A stretch of DNA of 46,525 nt. It comes from Balneolales bacterium (GTDB lineage Bacteria > Bacteroidota > Rhodothermia > Balneolales > Cyclonatronaceae). Where the stretch lies: positions 1-46,525 of the forward strand of contig JAFIET010000021.1 in the NCBI GenBank assembly GCA_020832405.1, given 5' to 3'. Shown one piece after another: positions 8,362-15,853 of this stretch (position 1 is its first letter; each line of letters opens with the position of its first letter). The notes under the pieces are model-generated. The model made no database searches and was not told the DNA's origin. It was given only the letters and a program-made list of their open reading frames with translations. The position numbers were made by a program, and so were the translations under genes.

Positions 8362-9901
8362 CAATTTTCACTTTTTTAAGGTTAGCGGCAATGCGTTCGT
8401 TCAGTTCGGCTTCTTCTTTGAGTTGGGCTGCAAACTCGGCTTTTAGGCTGGTAAAGCGTTCAGTAAAATCAAAGTCATCTTCCTCCTCGGCCAAGCCCAC
8501 ATAGCGGCCTGGGGTAAGTACATAGTCCAGTTCGGCTACCCGTTCTTTGGTGGCAGAAGCACAGAAGCCTTTTACATCTTCATAGTTGCCATCCACATTT
8601 CGCCAGTTGTGGTAGGTGCTGGTAATCTGGTCAATGTCTTCTTGAGACAACACCTTGGTTCTGCGGTTGATCAAATGCCCCAGGTTGCGGGCATCAATAA
8701 AGAGCATTTCGCCTGTTCGGTTTCGAAACTTGCCATTGCTACGGTTACGGCTCATAAACCAAAGCGAAGCAGGGATTTGGGTATTCAAAAACAACTTGGC
8801 AGGCAGGTTTACGATGCAGTCAATTAAATCGGCTTCCACTAATTCTTTTCTAATATCACCTTCACCACCACTTTTGGAAGTCAGTGCACCTTTTGCCAAC
8901 ACAAAACCCGCTTGTCCGCTGGGTGCCAAGTGGTACATGAAATGTTGAATCCAAGCGTAGTTGGCGTTTCCTGTAGGTGGTGTGCCGTATTTCCAGCGGC
9001 CATCGGTACGCAGTAAATCACCGCTCCAGTCGCTCACATTAAACGGTGGGTTGGCAATAATATAATCAGCTTTCAGGTCTTTGTGGGCATCATTCAAAAA
9101 CGAGCCTTCGTTGTTCCATTTCACCTGTGAGCTATCAATGCCTCTGATGGCCAAATTCATTTTGGCTAGACGCCAAGTGGTTTGGTTGCTTTCCTGTCCG
9201 TAAATGGAAATGTCATTGATGCGTCCTTGGTGGCTGGTGACAAATTCCTCAGATTGTACGAACATTCCACCTGAACCACAGCAAGGGTCAAATACCCGCC
9301 CTTTGTAGGGTTCGAGCATTTCAACCAAAAGTTCAACAACGCTTCTTGGCGTGTAGAACTGTCCGCCCTTTTTACCTTCTGCCAAGGCAAATTCGCCAAG
9401 AAAGTATTCAAACACATGTCCGAGAATATCTGCACTTCGGGATTTGGCATCACCCAAGGCAATATTTCCAATCATGTCTATGAGTTCCCCCAAACTGGTG
9501 GGGTCAAGATTTTGTCGGGCATACACTTTGGGCAAAACGCCTTTCAGTGAAACGTTTTCTTTTTCAATGAAGTCCATGGCTTCATCTACCGATTTACCAA
9601 TGGTGGGTTGCTTAGCTTGTGAGAGCAAATAAGACCAACGGGCTTTCTCTGGCACGAAGAACACATTCTCAGCTTTGTATTCGTCCTTGTCCTCTGGGTC
9701 GGCTCCTACGTATTCGCCTTCACCTGCTTTTAGTTTATCGTAGAGTTCTTCAAACGCATCTGAGATGTATTTCAGGAATATTAGTCCGAGTACTACGTGT
9801 TTGTATTCCGCAGCATCAATGTTTTTTCTCAGCTTGTCAGCCGATTTCCAGAGTTGTTTTTCCAACGGTTCTTCGGTTCCGTTTCCGTTTTTTTTTGCCA
9901 T
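8354..9901 (-). CDS. hsdM: Type I restriction-modification N6-adenine methyltransferase HsdM
   Basis: A 515-residue M subunit. It has the N-terminal helical HsdM domain ([35 protein letters not shown]), the linker [20 protein letters not shown] (about 179-198), the SAM-binding motif [11 protein letters not shown] (204-214) and the catalytic NPPF (284-287). Two HsdM plus one HsdS form the methyltransferase that protects host DNA, and the same complex recruits HsdR. It is the first gene of the minus-strand operon. The ATG at 9901 begins [18 protein letters not shown], the usual M-subunit start. The C-terminus ends KKVKIDE, and its TGA is embedded in the start region of the small nuclease-like gene. 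About 600 bases of AT-rich non-coding DNA lie upstream, holding direct repeats and a palindrome. Confidence 0.96.
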   Translation of the reverse strand: MAKKNGNGTEEPLEKQLWKSADKLRKNIDAAEYKHVVLGLIFLKYISDAFEELYDKLKAGEGEYVGADPEDKDEYKAENVFFVPEKARWSYLLSQAKQPTIGKSVDEAMDFIEKENVSLKGVLPKVYARQNLDPTSLGELIDMIGNIALGDAKSRSADILGHVFEYFLGEFALAEGKKGGQFYTPRSVVELLVEMLEPYKGRVFDPCCGSGGMFVQSEEFVTSHQGRINDISIYGQESNQTTWRLAKMNLAIRGIDSSQVKWNNEGSFLNDAHKDLKADYIIANPPFNVSDWSGDLLRTDGRWKYGTPPTGNANYAWIQHFMYHLAPSGQAGFVLAKGALTSKSGGEGDIRKELVEADLIDCIVNLPAKLFLNTQIPASLWFMSRNRSNGKFRNRTGEMLFIDARNLGHLINRRTKVLSQEDIDQITSTYHNWRNVDGNYEDVKGFCASATKERVAELDYVLTPGRYVGLAEEEDDFDFTERFTSLKAEFAAQLKEEAELNERIAANLKKVKIDE

Positions 9902-9936
9902 TTAATTTAAGTTCTTTTTATCAGTTTCAAATTTCA

Positions 9937-9958
9937 TCTTTTCTGTCCGAGCGTTGGC
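9937..9958. repeat. Right copy of the direct repeat that flanks the restriction island
   Basis: This 22-nt stretch is the partner of 2037-2061. It lies 35 bases upstream of the hsdM start codon. A further GCGTTGGC occurs at 9985-9992. Confidence 0.6.
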
Positions 9959-10043
9959 ATCAAAACAGGCTCTTTGGGTTTTTCAGCGTTGGCTTTGCGT
10001 GTAGGCAAAAACCAAATGTGTCTGTTTGAGCGCAGAATGTTGC

Positions 10044-10056
10044 ACAACTTAGTTGT
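10044..10056. repeat. Small dyad in the hsd upstream region
   Basis: ACAAC (10044-10048) and GTTGT (10052-10056) flank TTA in the run TTGCACAACTTAGTTGTAGGC. Only the dyad itself is supported. Confidence 0.35.
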
Positions 10057-10239
10057 AGGCGTATTAAACATGCGCTTTACATGCCAATATAGAAGTATAG
10101 GTGAATATTAGTTTCGTTTTATTGATGATTGATATGTTCAATTTGATTACCAATGTTCCTGCCTAATAAATACTTATTGCATAGCACATTACTCTCTCCC
10201 AAGTCGCAATAGTAAACAAAATTCAACCTTAACAACTTC

Positions 10240-10312
10240 CGGGTGGTCAATAAGTACAAATACGGGTGGTTAATAGTGCATGATTTCTGGAGTCGTATAA
10301 GTAATTACTTAT
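10240..10312. promoter_or_regulatory. Putative control region of the hsd operon
   Basis: CGGGTGGTCAATA (10240-10252) and CGGGTGGTTAATA (10263-10275) are 13-nt direct repeats with one difference, spaced 23 bp apart (about two helical turns). A perfect 16-bp palindrome, ATAAGTAATTACTTAT, follows at 10297-10312. These lie 340-410 bases upstream of hsdM in an AT-rich stretch with no credible gene. They could bind a regulator of the island, but no controller gene is visible. I could not assign a promoter with confidence. Confidence 0.35.
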
Positions 10313-10350
10313 GCAGCTTCGACCGTTATATAAAAGTACGTCAAACCCCT

Positions 10351-10404
10351 AAAAAAAAAAAATTTATTCCGTAATTTTTTTCTTTCTGCCGGCCCCCCCC
10401 CCCC
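10351..10404. repeat. Long homopolymer tracts (A12 and C12)
   Basis: Twelve As at 10351-10362 and twelve Cs at 10393-10404 lie in the non-coding junction between the restriction island and the envelope operon. Such tracts are slippage-prone in replication and are also sites of assembly error. Confidence 0.7.
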
Positions 10405-10418
10405 AAACCCACAAACGC

Positions 10419-10437
10419 CCGCCCCGGTGCGGGGCGG
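10419..10437. terminator. GC-rich hairpin at the 3' end of the envelope operon
   Basis: An 8-bp stem (CCGCCCCG with CGGGGCGG) and a GTG loop lie 65 bases past the stop of the NHL-repeat lipoprotein gene. On the plus strand it is followed by CCTTTT; on the minus strand, the direction of the operon, the T-tract is poor. Its role as a terminator is therefore uncertain. Confidence 0.45.
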
Positions 10438-10501
10438 CCTTTTGTGGTGGTAATGCTCAGTAATTTTTTTTGCTGCTGTGTTGCGCTTCTGTCGCGAAAT
10501 G

Positions 10502-11833
10502 CTACTCAAAATCGGTGTTGAGGCGGAAGCGGGAGATGCGGTTGTTGTTGGTGTCGGCTACGTACACGATGCGGCGGAAGTAAGCCACGCCGGAGGGGTT
10601 GTCGAATTCACGGGCACCGTTGCCGGTGCCGCCGAAGGAGACGTTGATCGCGCGGGTACCGGAGGAGCCCGGCGGCGGGTTTACGCCTTCGATGCCGTTC
10701 GACTGAAACAGGTACAGGCTGTCGCGGGCCGCATCTACTACGAAGATGTGGGCGCGCTCGTCGCCGGAGAAGGCGATGCCGCTCGGGTTGGTGAAGCGGT
10801 TTTGGTCGTACAGAAAGCTTCTTGCCCGGGTCGTGTCGCGGTTCAGCAGGTTGGGGTTGGAGCGGTACTCGATACCGTCAGGCGTGTTTACCGCATTCAC
10901 CCAAAGTACGCGAAACGGTATATCGCGGGGGTTATCCGGGTCAGGGGCGCCCTGCGACATCAGGAAGCTGCGGTCAGCGGGTACGTTGTCGCGCTGCGGA
11001 GGCGTGGCAAAGGTTGCGATATCGGTGAGGTCGATTGCGCTGGTGAGCGAGGGCGAGTTCGGGTTGAGCGCCCGGATCTGACTCGTGTTGCGCATGCGGG
11101 CCGGGTTGTTGGCAACAGGGCTCATAATCAACACGGTGTTGTCCTGCGTGATGGCTTCACCGGTACGGTTCCGGGGACCGCGGCGGGTTACGTACAGCTC
11201 GTTGTTAGCCAGGGTCGAAAGACCGGTGATTTCAACAAGCTCGTCGTTGTCCGGGATGTTGCGGTTCAGGCGGTTCCGCTGGGAAGCGGTCGTTGCGCGG
11301 CTGGCGTCCATAAAAGGATGCACCATCACCTGTACGAGTTCGATCGGGCCGGCGCCGTTTGCATTTTTGATTTTGTACACAGCCGGCAGGTTCCAGGTAA
11401 TGTCCGGATTCACGGCGGTAATTACGGTGTCGTAGCGGGCAGCCACGTAAACGTTCAGCAGGCGGTCCTGCGTAACGGCTACGGCATTGCGGAGGCTCGC
11501 GTTCTGAGACGCGCTGATGTCAAAGTCACCGGCATCGCTCAAAGTGAGGTAGCGGCGGCCGGCGCGGTCGAGCACGTGCAGGCCATCGGCATCGGTTACG
11601 TACACAAGCTCGTCATAGCCTACAAAAATGTCCGTTGGTTTGTTGAAGAAATCCCAGAAAGGCAGCAGGGCAACGTAGCCCACATCTTCCACAATCAGGT
11701 TCGGATCAAGCCGGCCATCCTCAAATATCTCGTCGGTTATGCGGTCCTGTTTGGAGCCGAACATATCCTCACAGGCGGTGAGTAATGCCACGGCGGCCGC
11801 AAACAGAAAAAGGGTAGTAAAGAACTGCTTCAT
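10502..11833 (-). CDS. NHL-repeat (beta-propeller) lipoprotein
   Basis: A 443-residue protein beginning MKQFFTTLFLFAAAVALLTAC, a lipoprotein signal peptide with the lipid-accepting cysteine at 21. The body is beta-strand-rich. A conserved unit is seen at PTDIFVGYDELVYVTDADGLHVLD (about 65-90), at NPSGIAFSGDERAHIFVVDAARDSLYLF (about 350) and at NPSGVAYFRRIVYVADTNNNRISRF near the C-terminus: the G-x-A/V ... hydrophobic-V-A/V-D-x-x-N-x-R-x-x-x-F pattern of NHL repeats. NHL propellers usually bind proteins, peptides or glycans. It is the last gene of the six-gene envelope block, 21 bases after the PorV-type gene. Since other genes of the block encode outer-membrane and exported proteins, a surface or periplasmic role beside the receptor is likely; the ligand is unknown. 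Confidence 0.78.
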   Translation of the reverse strand: MKQFFTTLFLFAAAVALLTACEDMFGSKQDRITDEIFEDGRLDPNLIVEDVGYVALLPFWDFFNKPTDIFVGYDELVYVTDADGLHVLDRAGRRYLTLSDAGDFDISASQNASLRNAVAVTQDRLLNVYVAARYDTVITAVNPDITWNLPAVYKIKNANGAGPIELVQVMVHPFMDASRATTASQRNRLNRNIPDNDELVEITGLSTLANNELYVTRRGPRNRTGEAITQDNTVLIMSPVANNPARMRNTSQIRALNPNSPSLTSAIDLTDIATFATPPQRDNVPADRSFLMSQGAPDPDNPRDIPFRVLWVNAVNTPDGIEYRSNPNLLNRDTTRARSFLYDQNRFTNPSGIAFSGDERAHIFVVDAARDSLYLFQSNGIEGVNPPPGSSGTRAINVSFGGTGNGAREFDNPSGVAYFRRIVYVADTNNNRISRFRLNTDFE

Positions 11834-11854
11834 AATCGGGTTAGCTTATCTTTC

Positions 11855-12883
11855 TTAAAGATTGAATTTGAGCGCAAAGCGGTGCAGGCTTCCGAGGCGG
11901 TCCCGGGTGCTGAACCCGTAGTCAAGGCCCAGGCTGTAGTTGAGCACCGGCAGGTTAAATCCGACGCCGAAGCTGGGCAGGGAAGCTTCATCAACACCAA
12001 ACTCATAGCCCGCCCGCAGGTAAAACTGATTCAGGTAGATGAGTTCAGCGCCTAAGCTGAACTGCTCGGCGTTATCGGCCGGGTTGGTGATCTGCGCCAG
12101 GCCTACTACGGAGAGGTTATCACCGGTAAATACATCATAGGCCGCTCCCATTTTGAAGGTTGTTGGCGGTGATACTTCTTCGAATTCCGTTTCACGGATT
12201 TCTCCGTTCAGGTCGAGGCGGCGCACTTCACCCGAGGGGCTCGCATCAATCCCGAAATTATTGAGACCCACGGCAAAGCGCAGGCCCGTATCCCCGACGC
12301 GGTAGAAAAAACCGACGTCGAAAACGACCGTCTGCGCCTCAAACTCGGCGATGCGCTCTTCCACATATTTGAAGGTTACGCCATAGCTGAACAGGTTGGT
12401 GAGCTCCTGTGCAAAGGTAAGCCCGGCCGCCATGTTGATGGCGCGGAAGGTCCGGCCGGTTCCGAAAGGATTGAACTCGGTAGTTTCGTTAATGTCGCCG
12501 GAATCCAGATACAGCAGTGAGGCCCCGAAGGCCATGCTGCCCATACGGTGCACATAGGCCGCGTAATTCAGGGAGATATCCGTGAAATACTGCGTGTGCC
12601 CGAGCTGAATCTGATTTCCGCGCATCTGAGCGGCAAGCGCCGGGTTCAGGTACAGAGCGGAAGCATCAGCCGCATCGGCTACATTTGAAGCACCCAGACC
12701 AGATGAACGGGCATCAGGGTTAATTTTGAGAAACTGAAAACCTGAGGTTCCGGAACGGGAGTTACCCAGACTGGGGATAATGCTGCGCTGCGCCTGAACC
12801 GTTTCTGCGAATCCAAACAACAGCAGCATTACGAGCACGCCAAGGGCGTGAAGAGATCGTTTTGTACTTTTTTTATGAGACAT
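11855..12883 (-). CDS. PorV/PorQ-type outer-membrane barrel protein
   Basis: About 342 residues. A signal peptide (SLHALGVLVMLLLFGFAETVQAQ) is followed by the PorV-family opening GFQFLKINPDARSSGLGASNVADAADASALYLNPAL and a repeating strand pattern ending HRFALKFNL, a typical outer-membrane C-terminus. PorV-family proteins are FadL-like 14-strand barrels. PorV itself is the T9SS shuttle that moves cargo from the translocon to the attachment complex, and many paralogues occur beside TonB receptors with no proven role. I chose the ATG at 12883 (MSHKKSTKRS) over one four codons upstream, because it gives the better signal peptide. It lies between the TonB receptor gene (18-base gap) and the NHL lipoprotein gene. 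I infer a T9SS- or receptor-linked function and do not claim it is the main PorV. Confidence 0.82.
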   Translation of the reverse strand: MSHKKSTKRSLHALGVLVMLLLFGFAETVQAQRSIIPSLGNSRSGTSGFQFLKINPDARSSGLGASNVADAADASALYLNPALAAQMRGNQIQLGHTQYFTDISLNYAAYVHRMGSMAFGASLLYLDSGDINETTEFNPFGTGRTFRAINMAAGLTFAQELTNLFSYGVTFKYVEERIAEFEAQTVVFDVGFFYRVGDTGLRFAVGLNNFGIDASPSGEVRRLDLNGEIRETEFEEVSPPTTFKMGAAYDVFTGDNLSVVGLAQITNPADNAEQFSLGAELIYLNQFYLRAGYEFGVDEASLPSFGVGFNLPVLNYSLGLDYGFSTRDRLGSLHRFALKFNL

Positions 12884-12901
12884 GATGAAGGTCATCAGCT
12901 A

Positions 12902-15853
12902 TCAGAAATTAAAGGCAAGGCCAAACATGATGTGGCGCTGTTCGAGGAAATTGGCCGGGTTGAGGAAGGCCGGGCTGTTGTTGTCGCGCGGATCTACGTA
13001 GCGCGGGTCGCGCACGTTGGCCGGAACGTCGAAACGGCGGTCTTCCCGGAGGGCAATCAGCGCCTGAGGATCGGTCGGGTAATCCGTGCGGTAGGCTTTG
13101 CCGGTTACCGGGTTTATGATTGCAGCGTTTTTCGCATTGAAGAGATTTGTGATTTCAAGCGATCCTCGCAGGCGGGTATTGCCGATGTTAATCCAGCGCT
13201 CGAAGGTGAGGTCGAACATGATCCATGGCTCACCGACTTCAGAGAATCGGCGGTTCGGATCGGGATCACGCTCGTAAATCGGGCGCCAGTCTTCCACGCC
13301 CGTTACCGGGTTACGCTCGTTGCCGCGGAATACCATTGGCGTATAGCGGATACCGCTTCGGTACATACCCGAAAGAAATAGGCGGAACTGATTGAGCGGC
13401 GGCAGACCGAATAGCGGGTCGTTGGGGCGATCCCAGGTAAAGATGATGTTTCCTTTGATGTCCCACGGGCGATCCCAGGCCAGAGGTGTTTCGATGTTGT
13501 TGCCAAAATCCTGTCCGCCGGAGATGATGTTGGTGAGGGCATCGTTGGATGTCGAGCTGAGGCCCTCCGCACGGGAGTAGGTCACGCTCAGTGAGCCCTG
13601 CAGGAAGTGTGAGTAGCGCTTCAGGTAGGAAAGCTCAAGACCGCGCACGCGGGCGAAGTCGCCGTTCACGCGGAAGGTACGCTCGGTTTCACGGCCGGCA
13701 GCATCAACTACGTTAATCCGTTCGGCAGTAATAAAGTCGTATTTATCGCTCCAGAAGGCCGTCACGTTAAGGGCATCGTTGGCAGTAAGCTGATACCGGA
13801 AACCGATCTCGTAGGAGATATCCATCTCCGGGTTGAGGTTCGGGTTCCCGAGGTTACTCAGGAAGGAGCGATCCTGATAGAAGGGATCAAGGCCGGCGTA
13901 CACGTGTGTGGGGTGGGGCAGCTTGGATTTATGGGAGTAGTTGAAATACATCACCATGTTTTCCCGCACCGGGAACGACACGTTGATACGCGGCAGAAGC
14001 CGCATTTTGAAACGGTTTCCAAACAGGCTGTAGGTCTCGTTTTTATAAGCTTCGCGCACCACATCCGGGATGGGCGAAAGCGGATCATCTATGAAATTAT
14101 CAACATAGCTGCCCGGAAACCAGTACTCGAGGCGGGCTCCGATATTGGCGATGAGGCCGCGGTAGCGGATCTGATCGCTCACAAAAAGCGAGCCGCGGGC
14201 AGGCCGTACATTCCAGATATCAGAAGTTGCGCCGAGGCGGCCGGTCTGTGTTTCGGTGTCGTCATCAATCTGAATCGGAGCACCCACCCATGGTCGGCTG
14301 ATGTCGATCCACTGGTAATTGTTGAAGTTCATTTCGAGCCCCACACGCAGGCGGTGGTTGTTATCGGCAAGAAAGGAAGTTACCGTACCTCTGAAAGTGA
14401 TTTCTTCAGCGAAGTGATCGTGCCAGAGAGAGGCTATACCGCCATTGTTGGCAAACCCGTCGCCGGGCAGGGCGTAGGTGAACTGATCACCAGCCGGAAA
14501 AGGCGCAATGGGGAACGTGATGATGCTTGCGGCGTCGAACTCACCGTCCACAAACTGCGGGCGCCAGTTCCGGCCGTTGGCATCCGCGCGGAGGCGGGTG
14601 AAGAAACGGCTCAGCTGCACATCGTAGAACGTGGAGTTGGTTACGGCGTGCGTCCATTTGATATACGCCATGTTGCTGTCGTTGGCATAGGTGTTGGCGT
14701 TATCAAGGTTCTCCCCGAAAAAGAACTGATAGCCGGGGCGGATCTGAACATCATCCCCGATAATCTGAAGCATTCGGGTATTTTGGTTCACTACCAGAGA
14801 ACGGTTGTAGGCCGCTTCGAGTCGCATACCCGGCCTGATGCGGTAGGTGAGCTTAAAAAGACCGCTGTAGCGGTTATCCTGCCGGGGCGACCAGAACGTG
14901 TTATTGATGAGAGAACTCTGCACCTGATCGGCCGTCTGACGCATAAATTCGTTTGTTACATTTACCTGACCAGCCATAAAAAACGACATAGAGCCGGGCA
15001 GGTTAATACCGAGCGCAGGTAGAATGCTTTCCGTAAGCGGAAAAGGGCCGCCGAGCGTGAAATCGTATATATCAGTAAAGAAGTTGGAGCTTGCACCGGT
15101 CATGCGGCCGGGGTTATCCCGCTTGTGGGCAAAGTTGCCTGTGAAGCGCTCCCCGCCTGACTGCGTCTGTACGCTCACTACACCGGAGGTTGCATTTCCG
15201 AATTCCACATCAACGCCGCCGGTAGTTACTTCCACGCTTTGGAAGGCATTGGCACCGAGATCAAGACCGAAGCCGGTACCGGCAAGCGGGTTTTGGGCAG
15301 AAACACCGTCAATCACAAAACCGGTTTCGTTGGCGCGGCCGCCGCGGATGTACAGGCCCGAGGGGTCGCGCACAACGCCGGCAGTCATCCCAACTACTTC
15401 ATCAACCCGGCGAACCGGGGCTGCGGAAATCTGCTCCCGGCTCAGGCTTGTTGAGGTGGATGATTTTTCGATGTCGAAAATAGGCCGCTCGCCGATTACC
15501 AGCACTTCTTCACCGGTTGAGAGCGGCTGAAGCCCCATCTCAACATCAAGTACCGTTGTTTCACCGGCAACTACGCGCACGCCTGTAATGAGGATGCGTT
15601 CATAGCCGATGTAGCTGAACTCCAGGGCGTATTCGCCGGGCCGGATGTTACGGATGTTGTACACCCCGTCGAGGTTGGTGGCGTCTCCGAAACTGGTTCC
15701 CCGCACAATCACATTCACCCCGATAAGGGTTTCGCGGTCGTCGCGGTCAATAATGGTGCCGGTAATATTACCGGTATTTTGGGCATTAACGGCAGCGGGC
15801 CAGAGCCAAAGGGCTGCGAACAGGGCCGTCATCAAAAGTATCGTTCTTTTCAT
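12902..15853 (-). CDS. TonB-dependent receptor with carboxypeptidase-regulatory-like N-domain
   Basis: 983 residues. The signal peptide ends AAVNAQ at 25. A carboxypeptidase-regulatory-like domain follows at about 29-112 (ITGTIIDRDDRETLIGVNVIVRGT ... GYERILITG). The plug domain is at about 125-250 (EQISAAPVRRVDEVVGMTAGVVRDPSGLYIRGGRANETGFVIDG), and a long beta-barrel ends IMFGLAFNF with the C-terminal aromatic residue usual for outer-membrane barrels. Such receptors import ligands across the outer membrane using TonB energy, or, in Bacteroidota, serve as SusC-type transporters. No SusD-like lipoprotein gene is adjacent, so this is not an ordinary SusCD pair. The ATG overlaps the stop of the upstream lipoprotein gene (ATGA, 15850-15853), showing translational coupling. 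The substrate cannot be deduced. Confidence 0.92.
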   Translation of the reverse strand: MKRTILLMTALFAALWLWPAAVNAQNTGNITGTIIDRDDRETLIGVNVIVRGTSFGDATNLDGVYNIRNIRPGEYALEFSYIGYERILITGVRVVAGETTVLDVEMGLQPLSTGEEVLVIGERPIFDIEKSSTSTSLSREQISAAPVRRVDEVVGMTAGVVRDPSGLYIRGGRANETGFVIDGVSAQNPLAGTGFGLDLGANAFQSVEVTTGGVDVEFGNATSGVVSVQTQSGGERFTGNFAHKRDNPGRMTGASSNFFTDIYDFTLGGPFPLTESILPALGINLPGSMSFFMAGQVNVTNEFMRQTADQVQSSLINNTFWSPRQDNRYSGLFKLTYRIRPGMRLEAAYNRSLVVNQNTRMLQIIGDDVQIRPGYQFFFGENLDNANTYANDSNMAYIKWTHAVTNSTFYDVQLSRFFTRLRADANGRNWRPQFVDGEFDAASIITFPIAPFPAGDQFTYALPGDGFANNGGIASLWHDHFAEEITFRGTVTSFLADNNHRLRVGLEMNFNNYQWIDISRPWVGAPIQIDDDTETQTGRLGATSDIWNVRPARGSLFVSDQIRYRGLIANIGARLEYWFPGSYVDNFIDDPLSPIPDVVREAYKNETYSLFGNRFKMRLLPRINVSFPVRENMVMYFNYSHKSKLPHPTHVYAGLDPFYQDRSFLSNLGNPNLNPEMDISYEIGFRYQLTANDALNVTAFWSDKYDFITAERINVVDAAGRETERTFRVNGDFARVRGLELSYLKRYSHFLQGSLSVTYSRAEGLSSTSNDALTNIISGGQDFGNNIETPLAWDRPWDIKGNIIFTWDRPNDPLFGLPPLNQFRLFLSGMYRSGIRYTPMVFRGNERNPVTGVEDWRPIYERDPDPNRRFSEVGEPWIMFDLTFERWINIGNTRLRGSLEITNLFNAKNAAIINPVTGKAYRTDYPTDPQALIALREDRRFDVPANVRDPRYVDPRDNNSPAFLNPANFLEQRHIMFGLAFNF

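Noticed and set aside
2037-10056. Integron attC sites around the restriction genes
   Set aside because: The repeats and dyads are suggestive, but no integrase is present, the core motifs do not fit the attC consensus cleanly, and a five-gene block is too large for a normal cassette. They are kept only as direct repeats.
10309-10509. 66-codon minus-strand frame across the homopolymer tracts
   Set aside because: Its sequence is low-complexity (runs of Gly, Lys and Phe from the A and C tracts) and it overlaps the 3' end of the lipoprotein gene.
10478-11785. 435-codon plus-strand open frame opposite the NHL lipoprotein gene
   Set aside because: It is antisense to a gene with a lipobox and clear NHL motifs; its translation is Val/Arg/Gly-biased with no recognisable domain. 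It is a shadow frame of GC-rich DNA.
13904-15022. 372-codon plus-strand frame opposite the TonB receptor gene
   Set aside because: It lies entirely inside the receptor gene on the other strand, with no domain and His/Val/Arg bias.
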